Shown here one piece after another: positions 17,201 through 24,358 of a stretch of DNA of 64,000 nt (the stretch's first letter is position 1; each line of letters starts with the position of its first letter). Below the pieces are notes generated by a model. It ran no database searches, had not been told where the DNA came from, and was given only the letters and a program-made list of their open reading frames with translations. A program made the translations under genes and the position numbers. The stretch is from assembly GCA_964587555.1 (NCBI GenBank), contig CAZPLR010000008.1, forward strand, positions 1 through 64,000, in the 5' to 3' direction. This stretch comes from JAHHTP01 sp964587555. Lineage in GTDB: Bacteria; Bacillota; Clostridia; Oscillospirales; Ruminococcaceae.

Positions 17201-17289
17201 ATATAATAAGCACGGTTTTTGCAGGTCCCGACCCGTACTGTGTTTAAATCCTGATAGTACGGCGGAAGCGTATCATAACGATTCTGCAT
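14224..17289 (-). CDS. lacZ: GH2 beta-galactosidase, LacZ type
   Basis: A 1021-residue cytoplasmic enzyme with the full LacZ plan: N-terminal sugar-binding domain, Ig-like domain, (beta/alpha)8 barrel from about 300, second Ig-like domain and the large C-terminal beta-galactosidase small-chain domain. Motifs: RGVNRHDSDPVTG, DEADLESHGC, SLGNESGYG with the acid/base Glu, and LCEFCHAMGNGPG with the nucleophile Glu. It hydrolyses lactose and beta-galactosides. It has its own promoter and terminator. Confidence 0.93.
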   Translation of the reverse strand: MQNRYDTLPPYYQDLNTVRVGTCKNRAYYIPSSPAQKCGDKFASDRVLMLNGDWQFHYFPSPQEFCFHPDTYDTIPVPSCVQNYGYDHHQYTNVRYPFPFDPPYVPKENPCCLYRRTFSIQKKPGMRYYLNFEGVDSCEYLYVNGVFVGYSQVSHSTAEYDITEQAADGENELCCVVLKWCDGSYCEDQDKLRMTGIFRDVYLLERPENAIWDFFVHTVLEDGAAKVRISFDQDSSVQKRVTLLSPDGETVGSVTVKTEDARFTVEHPRLWNAEQPVLYTLQMETENETIVERIGLREVKIESGIFKVNGVPVKLRGVNRHDSDPVTGYAISVDQMITDLRLMKENNVNAIRTSHYPNQPEFYRLCDLYGFYVIDEADLESHGCCEKDVYEEPIRHFDHYGDIAQDPKFIPTILDRHQRLVERDKNHACVVMWSLGNESGYGVATDAGASWIHAYDPSRPIHYESMICREHQPYDGKHFPLLDVYSRMYPDIGWIDDFMAGKGEGENETRPLVLCEFCHAMGNGPGDLREYYERIYRYDRLIGAFVWEWCDHAVLLGEENGRKKYGYGGDFGEFPHDGNFCMDALVYPDRTPHTALFELKEAARPAQITRVGDDFYITNRLNFVNLKDYLTISYRVLHQGERVYTGTLGAVDCPPGATVKLPFFCRLTGSRLYLHFDFHTGNETPLVSKGHLCGFEHFDISTERYAEQFDKAGALPELIEDDKTLTLTGAHFCYRYNKLTGTFDRMEKDGVLYTDRAMDWNVYRAPTDNDRTVKEKWMASGYDRCFPYTYATTVSYEKDAAVVTTELALQAVYLANIAKIKVTWRVYGSGAVKVNYHVSREGKMVFLPRFGLRVWLDPAFDTCKYFGYGPTESYRDKNLGTFKCSFTSSVADMHEDYIKPQENGAHYDCEYVILRHNDGRHQLKVTAPSFDLSVSEYAQEELASKAHNYELEKSGYTVLCVDYKQSGVGSNSCGPALLPQYRLNDTEFDFEAVITLGEREPEPDVSALREKLANEHETLIG

Positions 17290-17341
17290 ATCATCTCTCC
17301 TGTTCTTGTTTCAATAGATCGGACAAAATGCCCTTTTCCCT

Positions 17342-17371
17342 ATCATACCAGTTTTCGAGTAAAAAAGTCAA
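17342..17371 (-). promoter_or_regulatory. Promoter of lacZ
   Basis: TTGACT (17371-17366), 18-bp spacer, TATGAT (17347-17342) on the minus strand. Confidence 0.65.
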
Positions 17372-17448
17372 GCAAAAGAAGCTAATCACGCAAAATATGA
17401 TAATCCCGGCAAGAATACACAACGCGCCGTCTATTGCCGCAAATGAAC

Positions 17449-17492
17449 AAAGGCTTCCGTCGGACAGCGATTTTTCTGACGGAAGCCTTTTC
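17449..17492 (-). terminator. Terminator of the murQ-namZ operon
   Basis: Stem AAAGGCTTCCGTC/GACGGAAGCCTTT around a 16-nt loop, starting 2-3 bp after the namZ stop. Confidence 0.85.
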
Positions 17493-17494
17493 CT

Positions 17495-18619
17495 TTAATA
17501 GATCAGATACGGCTGGATCGCCGCGCGCCAATTCTTTAGCGGCTGCTCGCACTCCAAAAGGAAAGCGGCGGCGTCAAAATCCGCCTTACGGATCGCATCG
17601 GAGCCAAGCAGCTTATCGATGAAATTTGACTCTAGGAAAGCAAACTCCGGATGCAGACGGCGGATGATATCAACCAGATACACACCGAGCGTAAACGGCG
17701 CAAAGCTCTCCCGGTCCAGCACATGGATTTGGATTCCGGCGCAAAGCTCTCCCGCATGCTTAGAAAAGCTTGGAATAAAGTAGGTTTCCCGCAGGACAAA
17801 GCCGTCCAGATCAAGCTTCTTTATCTGTTCGATCACCTGCCGCGGCTTAAGCCACGGCGCGCCAATCGTTTCAAACGGCTTTGTCGTGCCGCGTCCCTCC
17901 GAAAGATTCGTCCCTTCAAACAGGCAGGTACCAATATAAACAAGCGCGCTGCCCACGCTCGGCATATTCGGCGAAGGCGCGACCCAAAGCAGATCGGTTT
18001 CGTCGAAATAGAGCGACCGCTCCCAGCCCTCGCAAGGCAGCACCGTCAAATCACAGCCAATTCCCTCGCTGTCGTTGATATACCGCGCAAATTCGCCGAT
18101 CGTAACGCCGCTTCGGGTCGGAGTCGGATATTTGCCGACAAACGACGAAAACCTGCGGTCTAAGATCGTTCCCTCGCATTTTCCGCCGATCGGATTGACA
18201 CGGTCGAGCAGGATAAACGGAATACCCGCCGTTTTACAGACGGACATCGCCTGCGTCATCGTATAAAGGTAGGTGTAGAACCGCGCTCCAACGTCCTGAA
18301 TATCGAACAGCACTGCATCCAGCTTTGCCATCTCTTGCTGCGCAGCCGCTCTGGCGCTGCCATACATGCTGTAAACCGGGACGCCGGTTCTTTCGTCGAT
18401 ATAGGAGAACACCGCATCTCCCGCCTGCGCGTCGCCGCGCACGCCATGCTCCGGTGCAAACAGCGCCGTAAGCTGATAGGATTCGTTCAGCAGATCGGCT
18501 GTCGAAATAAGCGAGCGATTGATACCGGTTGGGTTGGTGATCAGGCCCAGCCGCTTGCCGCGCAGCTGATCCTCCAGCAAGTCGATCCGGTCGGCGCCGG
18601 TTAATACTGTTTTTTTCAA
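17495..18619 (-). CDS. namZ: Exo-beta-N-acetylmuramidase NamZ (DUF1343, GH171)
   Basis: A 374-residue protein of the former DUF1343 family. Bacillus NamZ removes MurNAc from the non-reducing end of glycan chains. Family motifs present: GLITNPTGI, LFAPEHGVRG, FDIQDVGARFYTY, SEGRGTTKPFE. No signal peptide, so it would act on imported fragments, unlike secreted Bacillus NamZ. A TTG start is used, with GAAAGGG 8 bp upstream. Last gene of the six-gene recycling operon, 14 bp after the AmiE-like gene. Confidence 0.88.
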   Translation of the reverse strand: MKKTVLTGADRIDLLEDQLRGKRLGLITNPTGINRSLISTADLLNESYQLTALFAPEHGVRGDAQAGDAVFSYIDERTGVPVYSMYGSARAAAQQEMAKLDAVLFDIQDVGARFYTYLYTMTQAMSVCKTAGIPFILLDRVNPIGGKCEGTILDRRFSSFVGKYPTPTRSGVTIGEFARYINDSEGIGCDLTVLPCEGWERSLYFDETDLLWVAPSPNMPSVGSALVYIGTCLFEGTNLSEGRGTTKPFETIGAPWLKPRQVIEQIKKLDLDGFVLRETYFIPSFSKHAGELCAGIQIHVLDRESFAPFTLGVYLVDIIRRLHPEFAFLESNFIDKLLGSDAIRKADFDAAAFLLECEQPLKNWRAAIQPYLIY

Positions 18620-18633
18620 AGTAACGTCCCTTT

Positions 18634-19695
18634 CTAAGCCTGCCGCTGCTTTCCGCGCAGGAAATCATTCATGGCGGCGTTGTGGAAAAGCCTTCTGGTG
18701 CGGAAAAATTCCGCTCTGCCACGCCCGTAATGAACCGCATTGGTCAGCAGCACGACATAAAAGCCCGTTTCTTTATCGATATACATCGACGTTCCCGTGA
18801 AGCCGGAATGTCCGAACGAGCCTTCCGAGAACACATCGCCGCAGATACAGTAGCAGTTCTCCTTAAGCTGAAAGCCGAGGCCTCGTGCCTCTCCCATGCC
18901 CGGCGTGTAATTTTTGACAGCCAGCTCCAGCATCCGTTTGGTCAGGTAAGCTTCCCCGTCGAGCCGGCCCTCGTTTGCAAGCATCGACGCAGCCCTTATC
19001 ATATCGTCGATCCCAGCGAACACACCGGCATTTCCGGAAACACCGCCCATAAAGCAGGCGTTCTCGTCATGTACCTCGCCTTTGGTCCAACCGCCATGGA
19101 ACGGAGAATTTTCGGTGGTGACAACATTTTCGGTTTTTGGATTATAGCAGGCGGTTTTCATCCCCAGCGGATCAAAGACCTCGCGCTGCGCCAGAACATC
19201 CAGCGGCGCGCCGCCGACCTTTTCCAAAATTTTGGCAAGCAGGATAAAGCCCATGCAGCTATACTGCACCATGCTTCCCGTTTCATACTCAAATTTTGAA
19301 CGCAGGATGACATCAATGGCTTCGTCCGGCGTTTTTGCAAGCTCCCAAAGCCGCAAAGACGGGTGCAGCCCGGAACAATGGGTCATGAGCTGCTTGATCG
19401 TGATGCCGCTCTTGTCGTAAGCGTTCTCAAAGAACATTCCAACCTCATCGTAAAGCCCCAATTTTCCCTGCTCGATAAAGCGCAGCGCGGTGAGGGTCGT
19501 ACCCAAAATCTTCGAGAGAGACGCCATATCAAACAGCGTGTCCTCGTCCACCGGGATCACGGTCGGATAGACCTGCCGATTTCCAAACGATTCTTTATAT
19601 AAAAGTTCATTCTTACAGCCCAAAGCAACCGCAGCACAGGGAAATTCTCCCCGCGCCTGCGCCGCTTTCAGCATACTGACAGCGTTTTCAAACAT
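18634..19695 (-). CDS. Serine beta-lactamase-family hydrolase, AmiE-like
   Basis: A 353-residue class C beta-lactamase/esterase fold with SLSK (Ser-x-x-Lys), a YSC in the Tyr-x-Asn position, and FGHSGFTG in the KTG position. Adjacent to namZ it matches the Bacillus gene order ybbE (amiE)-nagZ-namZ, where AmiE removes the peptide from MurNAc. The YSC variant (Cys for Asn) is unusual. No signal peptide, so cytoplasmic action is expected. The amidase role is inferred from context. Confidence 0.78.
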   Translation of the reverse strand: MFENAVSMLKAAQARGEFPCAAVALGCKNELLYKESFGNRQVYPTVIPVDEDTLFDMASLSKILGTTLTALRFIEQGKLGLYDEVGMFFENAYDKSGITIKQLMTHCSGLHPSLRLWELAKTPDEAIDVILRSKFEYETGSMVQYSCMGFILLAKILEKVGGAPLDVLAQREVFDPLGMKTACYNPKTENVVTTENSPFHGGWTKGEVHDENACFMGGVSGNAGVFAGIDDMIRAASMLANEGRLDGEAYLTKRMLELAVKNYTPGMGEARGLGFQLKENCYCICGDVFSEGSFGHSGFTGTSMYIDKETGFYVVLLTNAVHYGRGRAEFFRTRRLFHNAAMNDFLRGKQRQA

Positions 19696-19724
19696 TAAAA
19701 AAGCTTTCCTTTCCTCACCAAAGC

Positions 19725-20420
19725 TTACGCCTTGACATAAACCCTCTTTTCATGCTCTGGAAGCGCGAACGCCTCCGCGTATTCGAATCTCGCTTCCAAC
19801 CCGCGTACCCGCATCAGCGCTTTATAGTATTCCTTATAGTGAAAATCCTTGCTGTTGAGCGCAAACCAGTGGAAATCGATCGCCTTTTCCCAAAGCGCAA
19901 ATCCCTCCGGCGTTACCTCCATGTAGGTGTGCGGCACAAAGCCGTCGGCGTCCTCCCAGTTTTCCGCCATGTACGGACCTGCCGCAAAATGCGCTGGAAG
20001 CTCGCGTTCCACACTTGGCAATCCTGCCAAAAGCTGCGCCTCCCTGACAAGCTGCGAGGTTAAAATATGGTCGCGATGCATGGAGTTCTGCCAATGGGTC
20101 AGCAGGATATTCGGTTTATACTTCCGGATGATGTCGCAAAGCATAAAGCGGGATTCATCGTTAACCACCAGCTCACAATCGGCATACGGCATAACGACCG
20201 CTTCGCCGCCGAGCATCTCGGCAAAGTTTTTCGCTTCCTCCAGCTTCTGCTGGCGGTATTGCTCAACCGTCAGATGCGGTGGATTGCCGCGCTCGCCGCC
20301 GGTGGCGCCGACCGTTACAATCTTCCAGCCCTGAAGCGCTTTGGTGGCAAGCACGCCGCCGCAGGTCAGCTCCGCGTCGCCGATATGACCGCCGATCGCC
20401 ATAATACATTTTTGTTCCAT
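19725..20420 (-). CDS. PIG-L (LmbE-like) family deacetylase
   Basis: A 231-residue zinc N-deacetylase-fold protein. The usual AHPDD motif is replaced by GGHIGDAEL, keeping the metal His and Asp, and THWQNSMHRDH supplies the second His cluster. Family members deacetylate GlcNAc-containing compounds. Inside a MurNAc recycling operon the likely substrate is an amino sugar or muropeptide, which is inference. RBS GAAAGGAAGG precedes the ATG. Confidence 0.82.
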   Translation of the reverse strand: MEQKCIMAIGGHIGDAELTCGGVLATKALQGWKIVTVGATGGERGNPPHLTVEQYRQQKLEEAKNFAEMLGGEAVVMPYADCELVVNDESRFMLCDIIRKYKPNILLTHWQNSMHRDHILTSQLVREAQLLAGLPSVERELPAHFAAGPYMAENWEDADGFVPHTYMEVTPEGFALWEKAIDFHWFALNSKDFHYKEYYKALMRVRGLEARFEYAEAFALPEHEKRVYVKA

Positions 20421-20469
20421 AGGATTTCCTTCCTTTCTGTTTCTGCCCTTTCAAGCAGGTATCCCCATT

Positions 20470-21525
20470 TTATTGTTCTATTATTTTTTTCACTTCGGTG
20501 CGGCAGCGCTGGTCGTGCTGCGTGAGCAGTCTGCGCATATCCGACCAAGAGCGGACGATTTTAAATCCGGCGGATTCGTAGATATTCCGCGCCGGATTGT
20601 TTTCCCCGGTAAAGAGCGTCATATATTGCGCGCCAAGCTCTTTTAAACTGCTGCAAAGCCCGGAGAACAGCACCTTGCCAAGACCGTATTTCCGATATTC
20701 AGAATGCACGCCGATCCCAGCAAAATAGCCTCTGCCGCTTTCCTGCGCATAAAGCGGACCGGTAAAGCCGACCGCCTTCGCGCGTCCCTGCTCGTCCAAA
20801 TCCTCTTTCCGGCTCGAATAGGCGATCAGCACCGGATACGGCTGCTCTTTGGCTAGGTTCCCCAAAATCTGGTTGCTCCAATCCTCGCTTCCCAGATTCT
20901 CCATCAGCTCCTCCATACCATAATGCTTTTGCGGATCATAGTAACAGATGCCGAGGTTGTTATCCTTCTGCCAAGCCATCTTTTCCTTGATCACATCCGA
21001 AAAGGCAAAAGCAGCAAGCGGCTGATAGTACGAATTCTGATACACGATATCGCGATAGCCGAGGTTTTTCAAAAAGATATAGCCGTCGCTTTTCATATCG
21101 ACGCCCGGCGCATTCGGATGGTCATGGCGGGGCGTATTTGGAATACACCATTCCAAATTGATCGGATTAAAAAAGGTTACTTCGAATCCAGTCAGCACAG
21201 TATCCGCGCATTCGGTCAGCGCATTTTCCAGCAGCATAAGCAGTCTTGCACCGATCCGCTTGCGGCGATGCTCCGGCGCAACGCAGACAAAGGTGATATA
21301 GGCGATCGCCTTGCCGCTGCGATGGCAGCCGTTTGCAAAGCCGATGATCTCATCATCTTCCAGCGCTAGAAAAGTGCGCTTTTTTACCTCGCCGCTATCC
21401 TCCATCCACAGCGCGAAAAATGCCTGCTCAGACAGCTTTTTGTGTGGGATTTCCACTTCGGCAAACCGATTCCAGAATGTGCAGAGCGCCTTAGCGTCGG
21501 CGTCCTTTGCTCTTACAAATTTCAT
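20470..21525 (-). CDS. Tandem GNAT acetyltransferase
   Basis: A 351-residue protein with two GNAT units. The first (about 1-150) has CVAPEHRRKRIGARLL, the second (about 210-345) IGVHSEYRKYGLGKVLF followed by FTGENNPARNIYESAGF; both are pyrophosphate-loop motifs for acetyl-CoA. Between the PIG-L and kinase genes it may acetylate an amino sugar or wall peptide; the substrate is unknown. Confidence 0.8.
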   Translation of the reverse strand: MKFVRAKDADAKALCTFWNRFAEVEIPHKKLSEQAFFALWMEDSGEVKKRTFLALEDDEIIGFANGCHRSGKAIAYITFVCVAPEHRRKRIGARLLMLLENALTECADTVLTGFEVTFFNPINLEWCIPNTPRHDHPNAPGVDMKSDGYIFLKNLGYRDIVYQNSYYQPLAAFAFSDVIKEKMAWQKDNNLGICYYDPQKHYGMEELMENLGSEDWSNQILGNLAKEQPYPVLIAYSSRKEDLDEQGRAKAVGFTGPLYAQESGRGYFAGIGVHSEYRKYGLGKVLFSGLCSSLKELGAQYMTLFTGENNPARNIYESAGFKIVRSWSDMRRLLTQHDQRCRTEVKKIIEQ

Positions 21526-21548
21526 TTTCTTCTCCCCCCATTTTTCAT

Positions 21549-22472
21549 TTAATTCGATTTATGCTGCATCTGTTCCAGCCAGATATAATATCCGCCCTTG
21601 GCAGGATCGTTCTGGCAGGCAACGATGTGGTATTCGGTAAATCTTGCGGAGATCGCGCTCTCGAACGCCATGCGGGTCATCCGCGTCTTCGTGATTACGC
21701 TGCCGGAAATTCCGATGAGCGGTGCGGAGACGTTATGCCTGCGACAGATCTGAAATACGAGCGCCGCAAGCTGTTCGCCTGCCCAGACCAAAATATCCAC
21801 CGACTGCTTATCGCCGCTTTCGGCAAGCCGCTCCACCACCGGAACAAGCGCCGCAATGTCGCTTTTCTGGTGCGAATAGACGAACGAGATCAGTTCCTTC
21901 AGTTCCTTAATGCCAAGATGGCTGAAGATGCCGACCTCCAGCGGAGTGGAAGGCATATCATTGTCGTTGTTGTCGGTGATGCAGCGAATCGCCCTCGCGC
22001 CAATCGAATAACCGCCGCCGTCGTCGTTGATCAAATGTCCCCATCCACCAACGCGGCTTATCTCGCCTTTCCATTTACAGGACGCAATCGAGCCGGTGCC
22101 GGAAACGACCAAAACGCCATCCTTCCCTTCCAGCGCCGCATACAACGCCAAAACCGCGTCGTTGCTGGCGTAAACCGGGATGCGCAGCGACGACTCCATA
22201 TCACGCTTTAGCTGCTGCTTGATGCTGCCGGTTTCAATCCCCGCCGCACCGACGCAGACAAAGGCGCATTTTTTATCATTCGGGGCGATCGCCGAAACAG
22301 CGGCAATGCAGCCTTCCACCGCCTTGATGATATGTTCAAATGCGAGATCGTAGTCCAGTGACAGATTGCCAAAATCCGTCACCTTGCTTTGCAGCAGATT
22401 GCCCGCCTTATCGTAAGCGCATGCCCTCGTTTTGGTTCCGCCAGCGTCGACGCTTACCATGTATTGCTCCAT
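21549..22472 (-). CDS. N-acetylglucosamine/N-acetylmuramic acid kinase (BadF/BcrA ATPase fold)
   Basis: A 307-residue sugar kinase. VSVDAGGTKTRACAYD is the phosphate-1 loop; VVSGTGSIASCKWKG and GGWGHLINDDGGGYSIG are typical of GlcNAc kinases of this superfamily, including clostridial MurK, which phosphorylates MurNAc and GlcNAc. Next to murQ it should supply MurNAc-6-phosphate. ATG at 22472 is preferred over a GTG nine bases upstream because AAGGGG is 8 bp before it. Confidence 0.87.
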   Translation of the reverse strand: MEQYMVSVDAGGTKTRACAYDKAGNLLQSKVTDFGNLSLDYDLAFEHIIKAVEGCIAAVSAIAPNDKKCAFVCVGAAGIETGSIKQQLKRDMESSLRIPVYASNDAVLALYAALEGKDGVLVVSGTGSIASCKWKGEISRVGGWGHLINDDGGGYSIGARAIRCITDNNDNDMPSTPLEVGIFSHLGIKELKELISFVYSHQKSDIAALVPVVERLAESGDKQSVDILVWAGEQLAALVFQICRRHNVSAPLIGISGSVITKTRMTRMAFESAISARFTEYHIVACQNDPAKGGYYIWLEQMQHKSN

Positions 22473-22507
22473 ATTGTCCACCCCTTCTAAGAGCCTGTTT
22501 TTCCGCT

Positions 22508-23434
22508 CTATTCGTTCTCCCGCGCTGTCACCGCGCGTCCGATATGTCCGCCGTTTTCATCCAGAAGCTTCTGCGCCCGCGGCTTTTCCAGCCCGCAAAG
22601 CTCCATGACGATCGCCAGCTTAACATGATAATCCGTTTGCGCCAGAAGCTCCTTTGCGCGCTCCTCCGAAGCACCGGTTGCCTGCATAAAGATATTCTGC
22701 GCGCGAACGATCAGCTTTTGGTTGGTTGGCTGCACATCAACCATCAAATTGCTGTAAACCTTTCCCTGTAGGATCATCGTTGCAGTCGAAAGCATGTTTA
22801 AAATCATCTTCTGCGCAGTCCCTGCCTTCATTCGGGTAGAGCCAGTCACCGCCTCCGGTCCAGTCACCGCCTCGATTGGAATCTGCGCGATCTTTGACAT
22901 TGCGCTGTCCTTACTGCAGCAAACCGAAACCGTCACAGCGCCCAGCTCGTTTGCATACTTTAATCCGCCGACGCAGTACGGCGTTCTGCCGGAGGCGGCG
23001 ATCCCGACCAAAACATCCTTTTTACAAAAGCCAATCGCTTTCAAGTCCTCGACGCAGAGCGTTTCGGAGTCCTCCGCGCCCTCCTTGGCGGTAAACATCG
23101 CGTCCTTGCCTCCTGCGATCAAACCGACAACCGTATTATCGTCCACGCCGTAGGTTGGGCGGCACTCCGATGCGTCAAGCACGCCGAGCCTGCCGGACGT
23201 GCCCGCGCCGCAGTAGATCAGTCTGCCGCCGGAAGACAGCGCCGCATTCGCCGCTTCCACCGCTTTCGCGATATTTGGGAGCGCTGCTTCCACCGCGTCT
23301 GCAACCGTTTTATCCTCCTCGTTGATGAGCTTTACGATTTCATACGCTGACGCCTTATCAATTGCCAAGGTGTTTTGGTTGCGCCCCTCGGTGCTGAGCG
23401 CCTTGAGTTTTCTCCCGTCAATCTGTTGTCCCAT
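22508..23434 (-). CDS. murQ: N-acetylmuramic acid 6-phosphate etherase
   Basis: A 308-residue SIS-domain enzyme that removes lactate from MurNAc-6-phosphate to give GlcNAc-6-phosphate. It shows LSTEGRNQNTLAID near the N-terminus, GAGTSGRLGVLDASECRPTYG, the EDSE segment, and GSTRMKAGTAQKMILNMLST; the C-terminal UBA-like helices are present. First gene of the recycling operon. Confidence 0.94.
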   Translation of the reverse strand: MGQQIDGRKLKALSTEGRNQNTLAIDKASAYEIVKLINEEDKTVADAVEAALPNIAKAVEAANAALSSGGRLIYCGAGTSGRLGVLDASECRPTYGVDDNTVVGLIAGGKDAMFTAKEGAEDSETLCVEDLKAIGFCKKDVLVGIAASGRTPYCVGGLKYANELGAVTVSVCCSKDSAMSKIAQIPIEAVTGPEAVTGSTRMKAGTAQKMILNMLSTATMILQGKVYSNLMVDVQPTNQKLIVRAQNIFMQATGASEERAKELLAQTDYHVKLAIVMELCGLEKPRAQKLLDENGGHIGRAVTARENE

Positions 23435-23556
23435 TGAATTGACCTTTCCTTTCTGAGCCTGCCGCGCATGCCCCTATCTGAAGGTTCTGCCTGACTTTCG
23501 CTCTTTTTATTCACAAATAATTCATAATTTTGTCTGTAACCGCTTCTCTTACTTGT

Positions 23557-23585
23557 ATTATACAATAAAAAAATCGAACAATCAA
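23557..23585 (-). promoter_or_regulatory. Promoter of the murQ recycling operon
   Basis: TTGATT (23585-23580), 17-bp spacer, TATAAT (23562-23557) on the minus strand, 123 bp before murQ. In the gap 23435-23963, the stretch 23586-23911 holds no gene I can support. Confidence 0.8.
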
Positions 23586-23911
23586 GAGAAAATCAAAATT
23601 TCTTGTTAAATTTGTGCGGTTTAAAAATTCCGCCTTTTATGCACCATAACAAAAAAGCACGGTTCCATCAGACGAGTATCCGCAGGCTGAGAGAAATATC
23701 CATCATCCCCGCTGCCGCAAAAAAGACACGCGCCATTAGAAGGCAAAGCGCGTCGTATTTACGCGGACCTCCATGAATATATAGCAGAAAAAAGCGAACA
23801 CTTCTATACATTTCTTGCGCGGCGGGAAAAAGCAAAAAAGCGGTTATAAACGCTGACGACTGCGCGTTCCATCGGGATGCTGTAAACAGGAATTTCTGTC
23901 GTTTCAAAAAT

Positions 23912-23956
23912 AAAAAGCTCTATCTGGAAGCTTTCTTAGACCACATAGAGCTTTTT
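23912..23956 (-). terminator. Terminator of the rimP-rbfA operon
   Basis: Stem AAAAAGCTCTAT/ATAGAGCTTTTT around a 21-nt loop, 8 bp past the rbfA stop, followed by ATTTTT on the minus strand. Confidence 0.8.
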
Positions 23957-23963
23957 GAGCAAT

Positions 23964-24332
23964 TTACTGCTCCGAATTTTTGGCAGGATCGTCCGGAAGA
24001 ACCTGATGCAGCAGATCGTTGATATGCATGCTATAATCGATCGAATGATCTGCAACAAATTTAAACTCCGGCGCTTTGCGCAGCTTAAGCCGATGCGCGA
24101 TCTCCCGGCGGATAAAGCCGGAAGCGCTTTTTAACCCCTCGATCGATTCATTTGTTTTCTGCACGCCCTCCACTGCGGAAACATAGACCTTACAGTAGGA
24201 GAGATCGTTCGAAAGCTCGATCTTGATGATGCTGAGCATCGGCGAGATGCGCGGATCCTTACATTCGGTGAAAATCTTTTGCAGGGCGATTCGGATATCC
24301 TGCGTCCTGCGGTTATTTTGAAATCCTGGCAT
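23964..24332 (-). CDS. rbfA: Ribosome-binding factor A
   Basis: A 122-residue KH-fold factor for 30S maturation. RIALQKIFTECKDPRISPML is the family signature region, with SNDLSYCKVYVSA and KLRKAPEFKFVADHSID. Start at MPGFQNNRR, with AAAGGAA 6 bp upstream. It lies 26 bp after infB as in many Firmicutes, but the usual nrnA-truB-ribF genes do not follow; the operon ends here. Confidence 0.93.
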   Translation of the reverse strand: MPGFQNNRRTQDIRIALQKIFTECKDPRISPMLSIIKIELSNDLSYCKVYVSAVEGVQKTNESIEGLKSASGFIRREIAHRLKLRKAPEFKFVADHSIDYSMHINDLLHQVLPDDPAKNSEQ

Positions 24333-24358
24333 AACCGTTTCCTTTATTCCACGCAGGG

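Noticed and set aside
23668..23907. 79-codon minus-strand ORF between the murQ promoter and the rbfA terminator
   Set aside because: It starts at TTG inside the terminator region, has no ribosome-binding site, and the protein has no recognisable feature. I treat the stretch 23586-23911 as non-coding or old decayed sequence.
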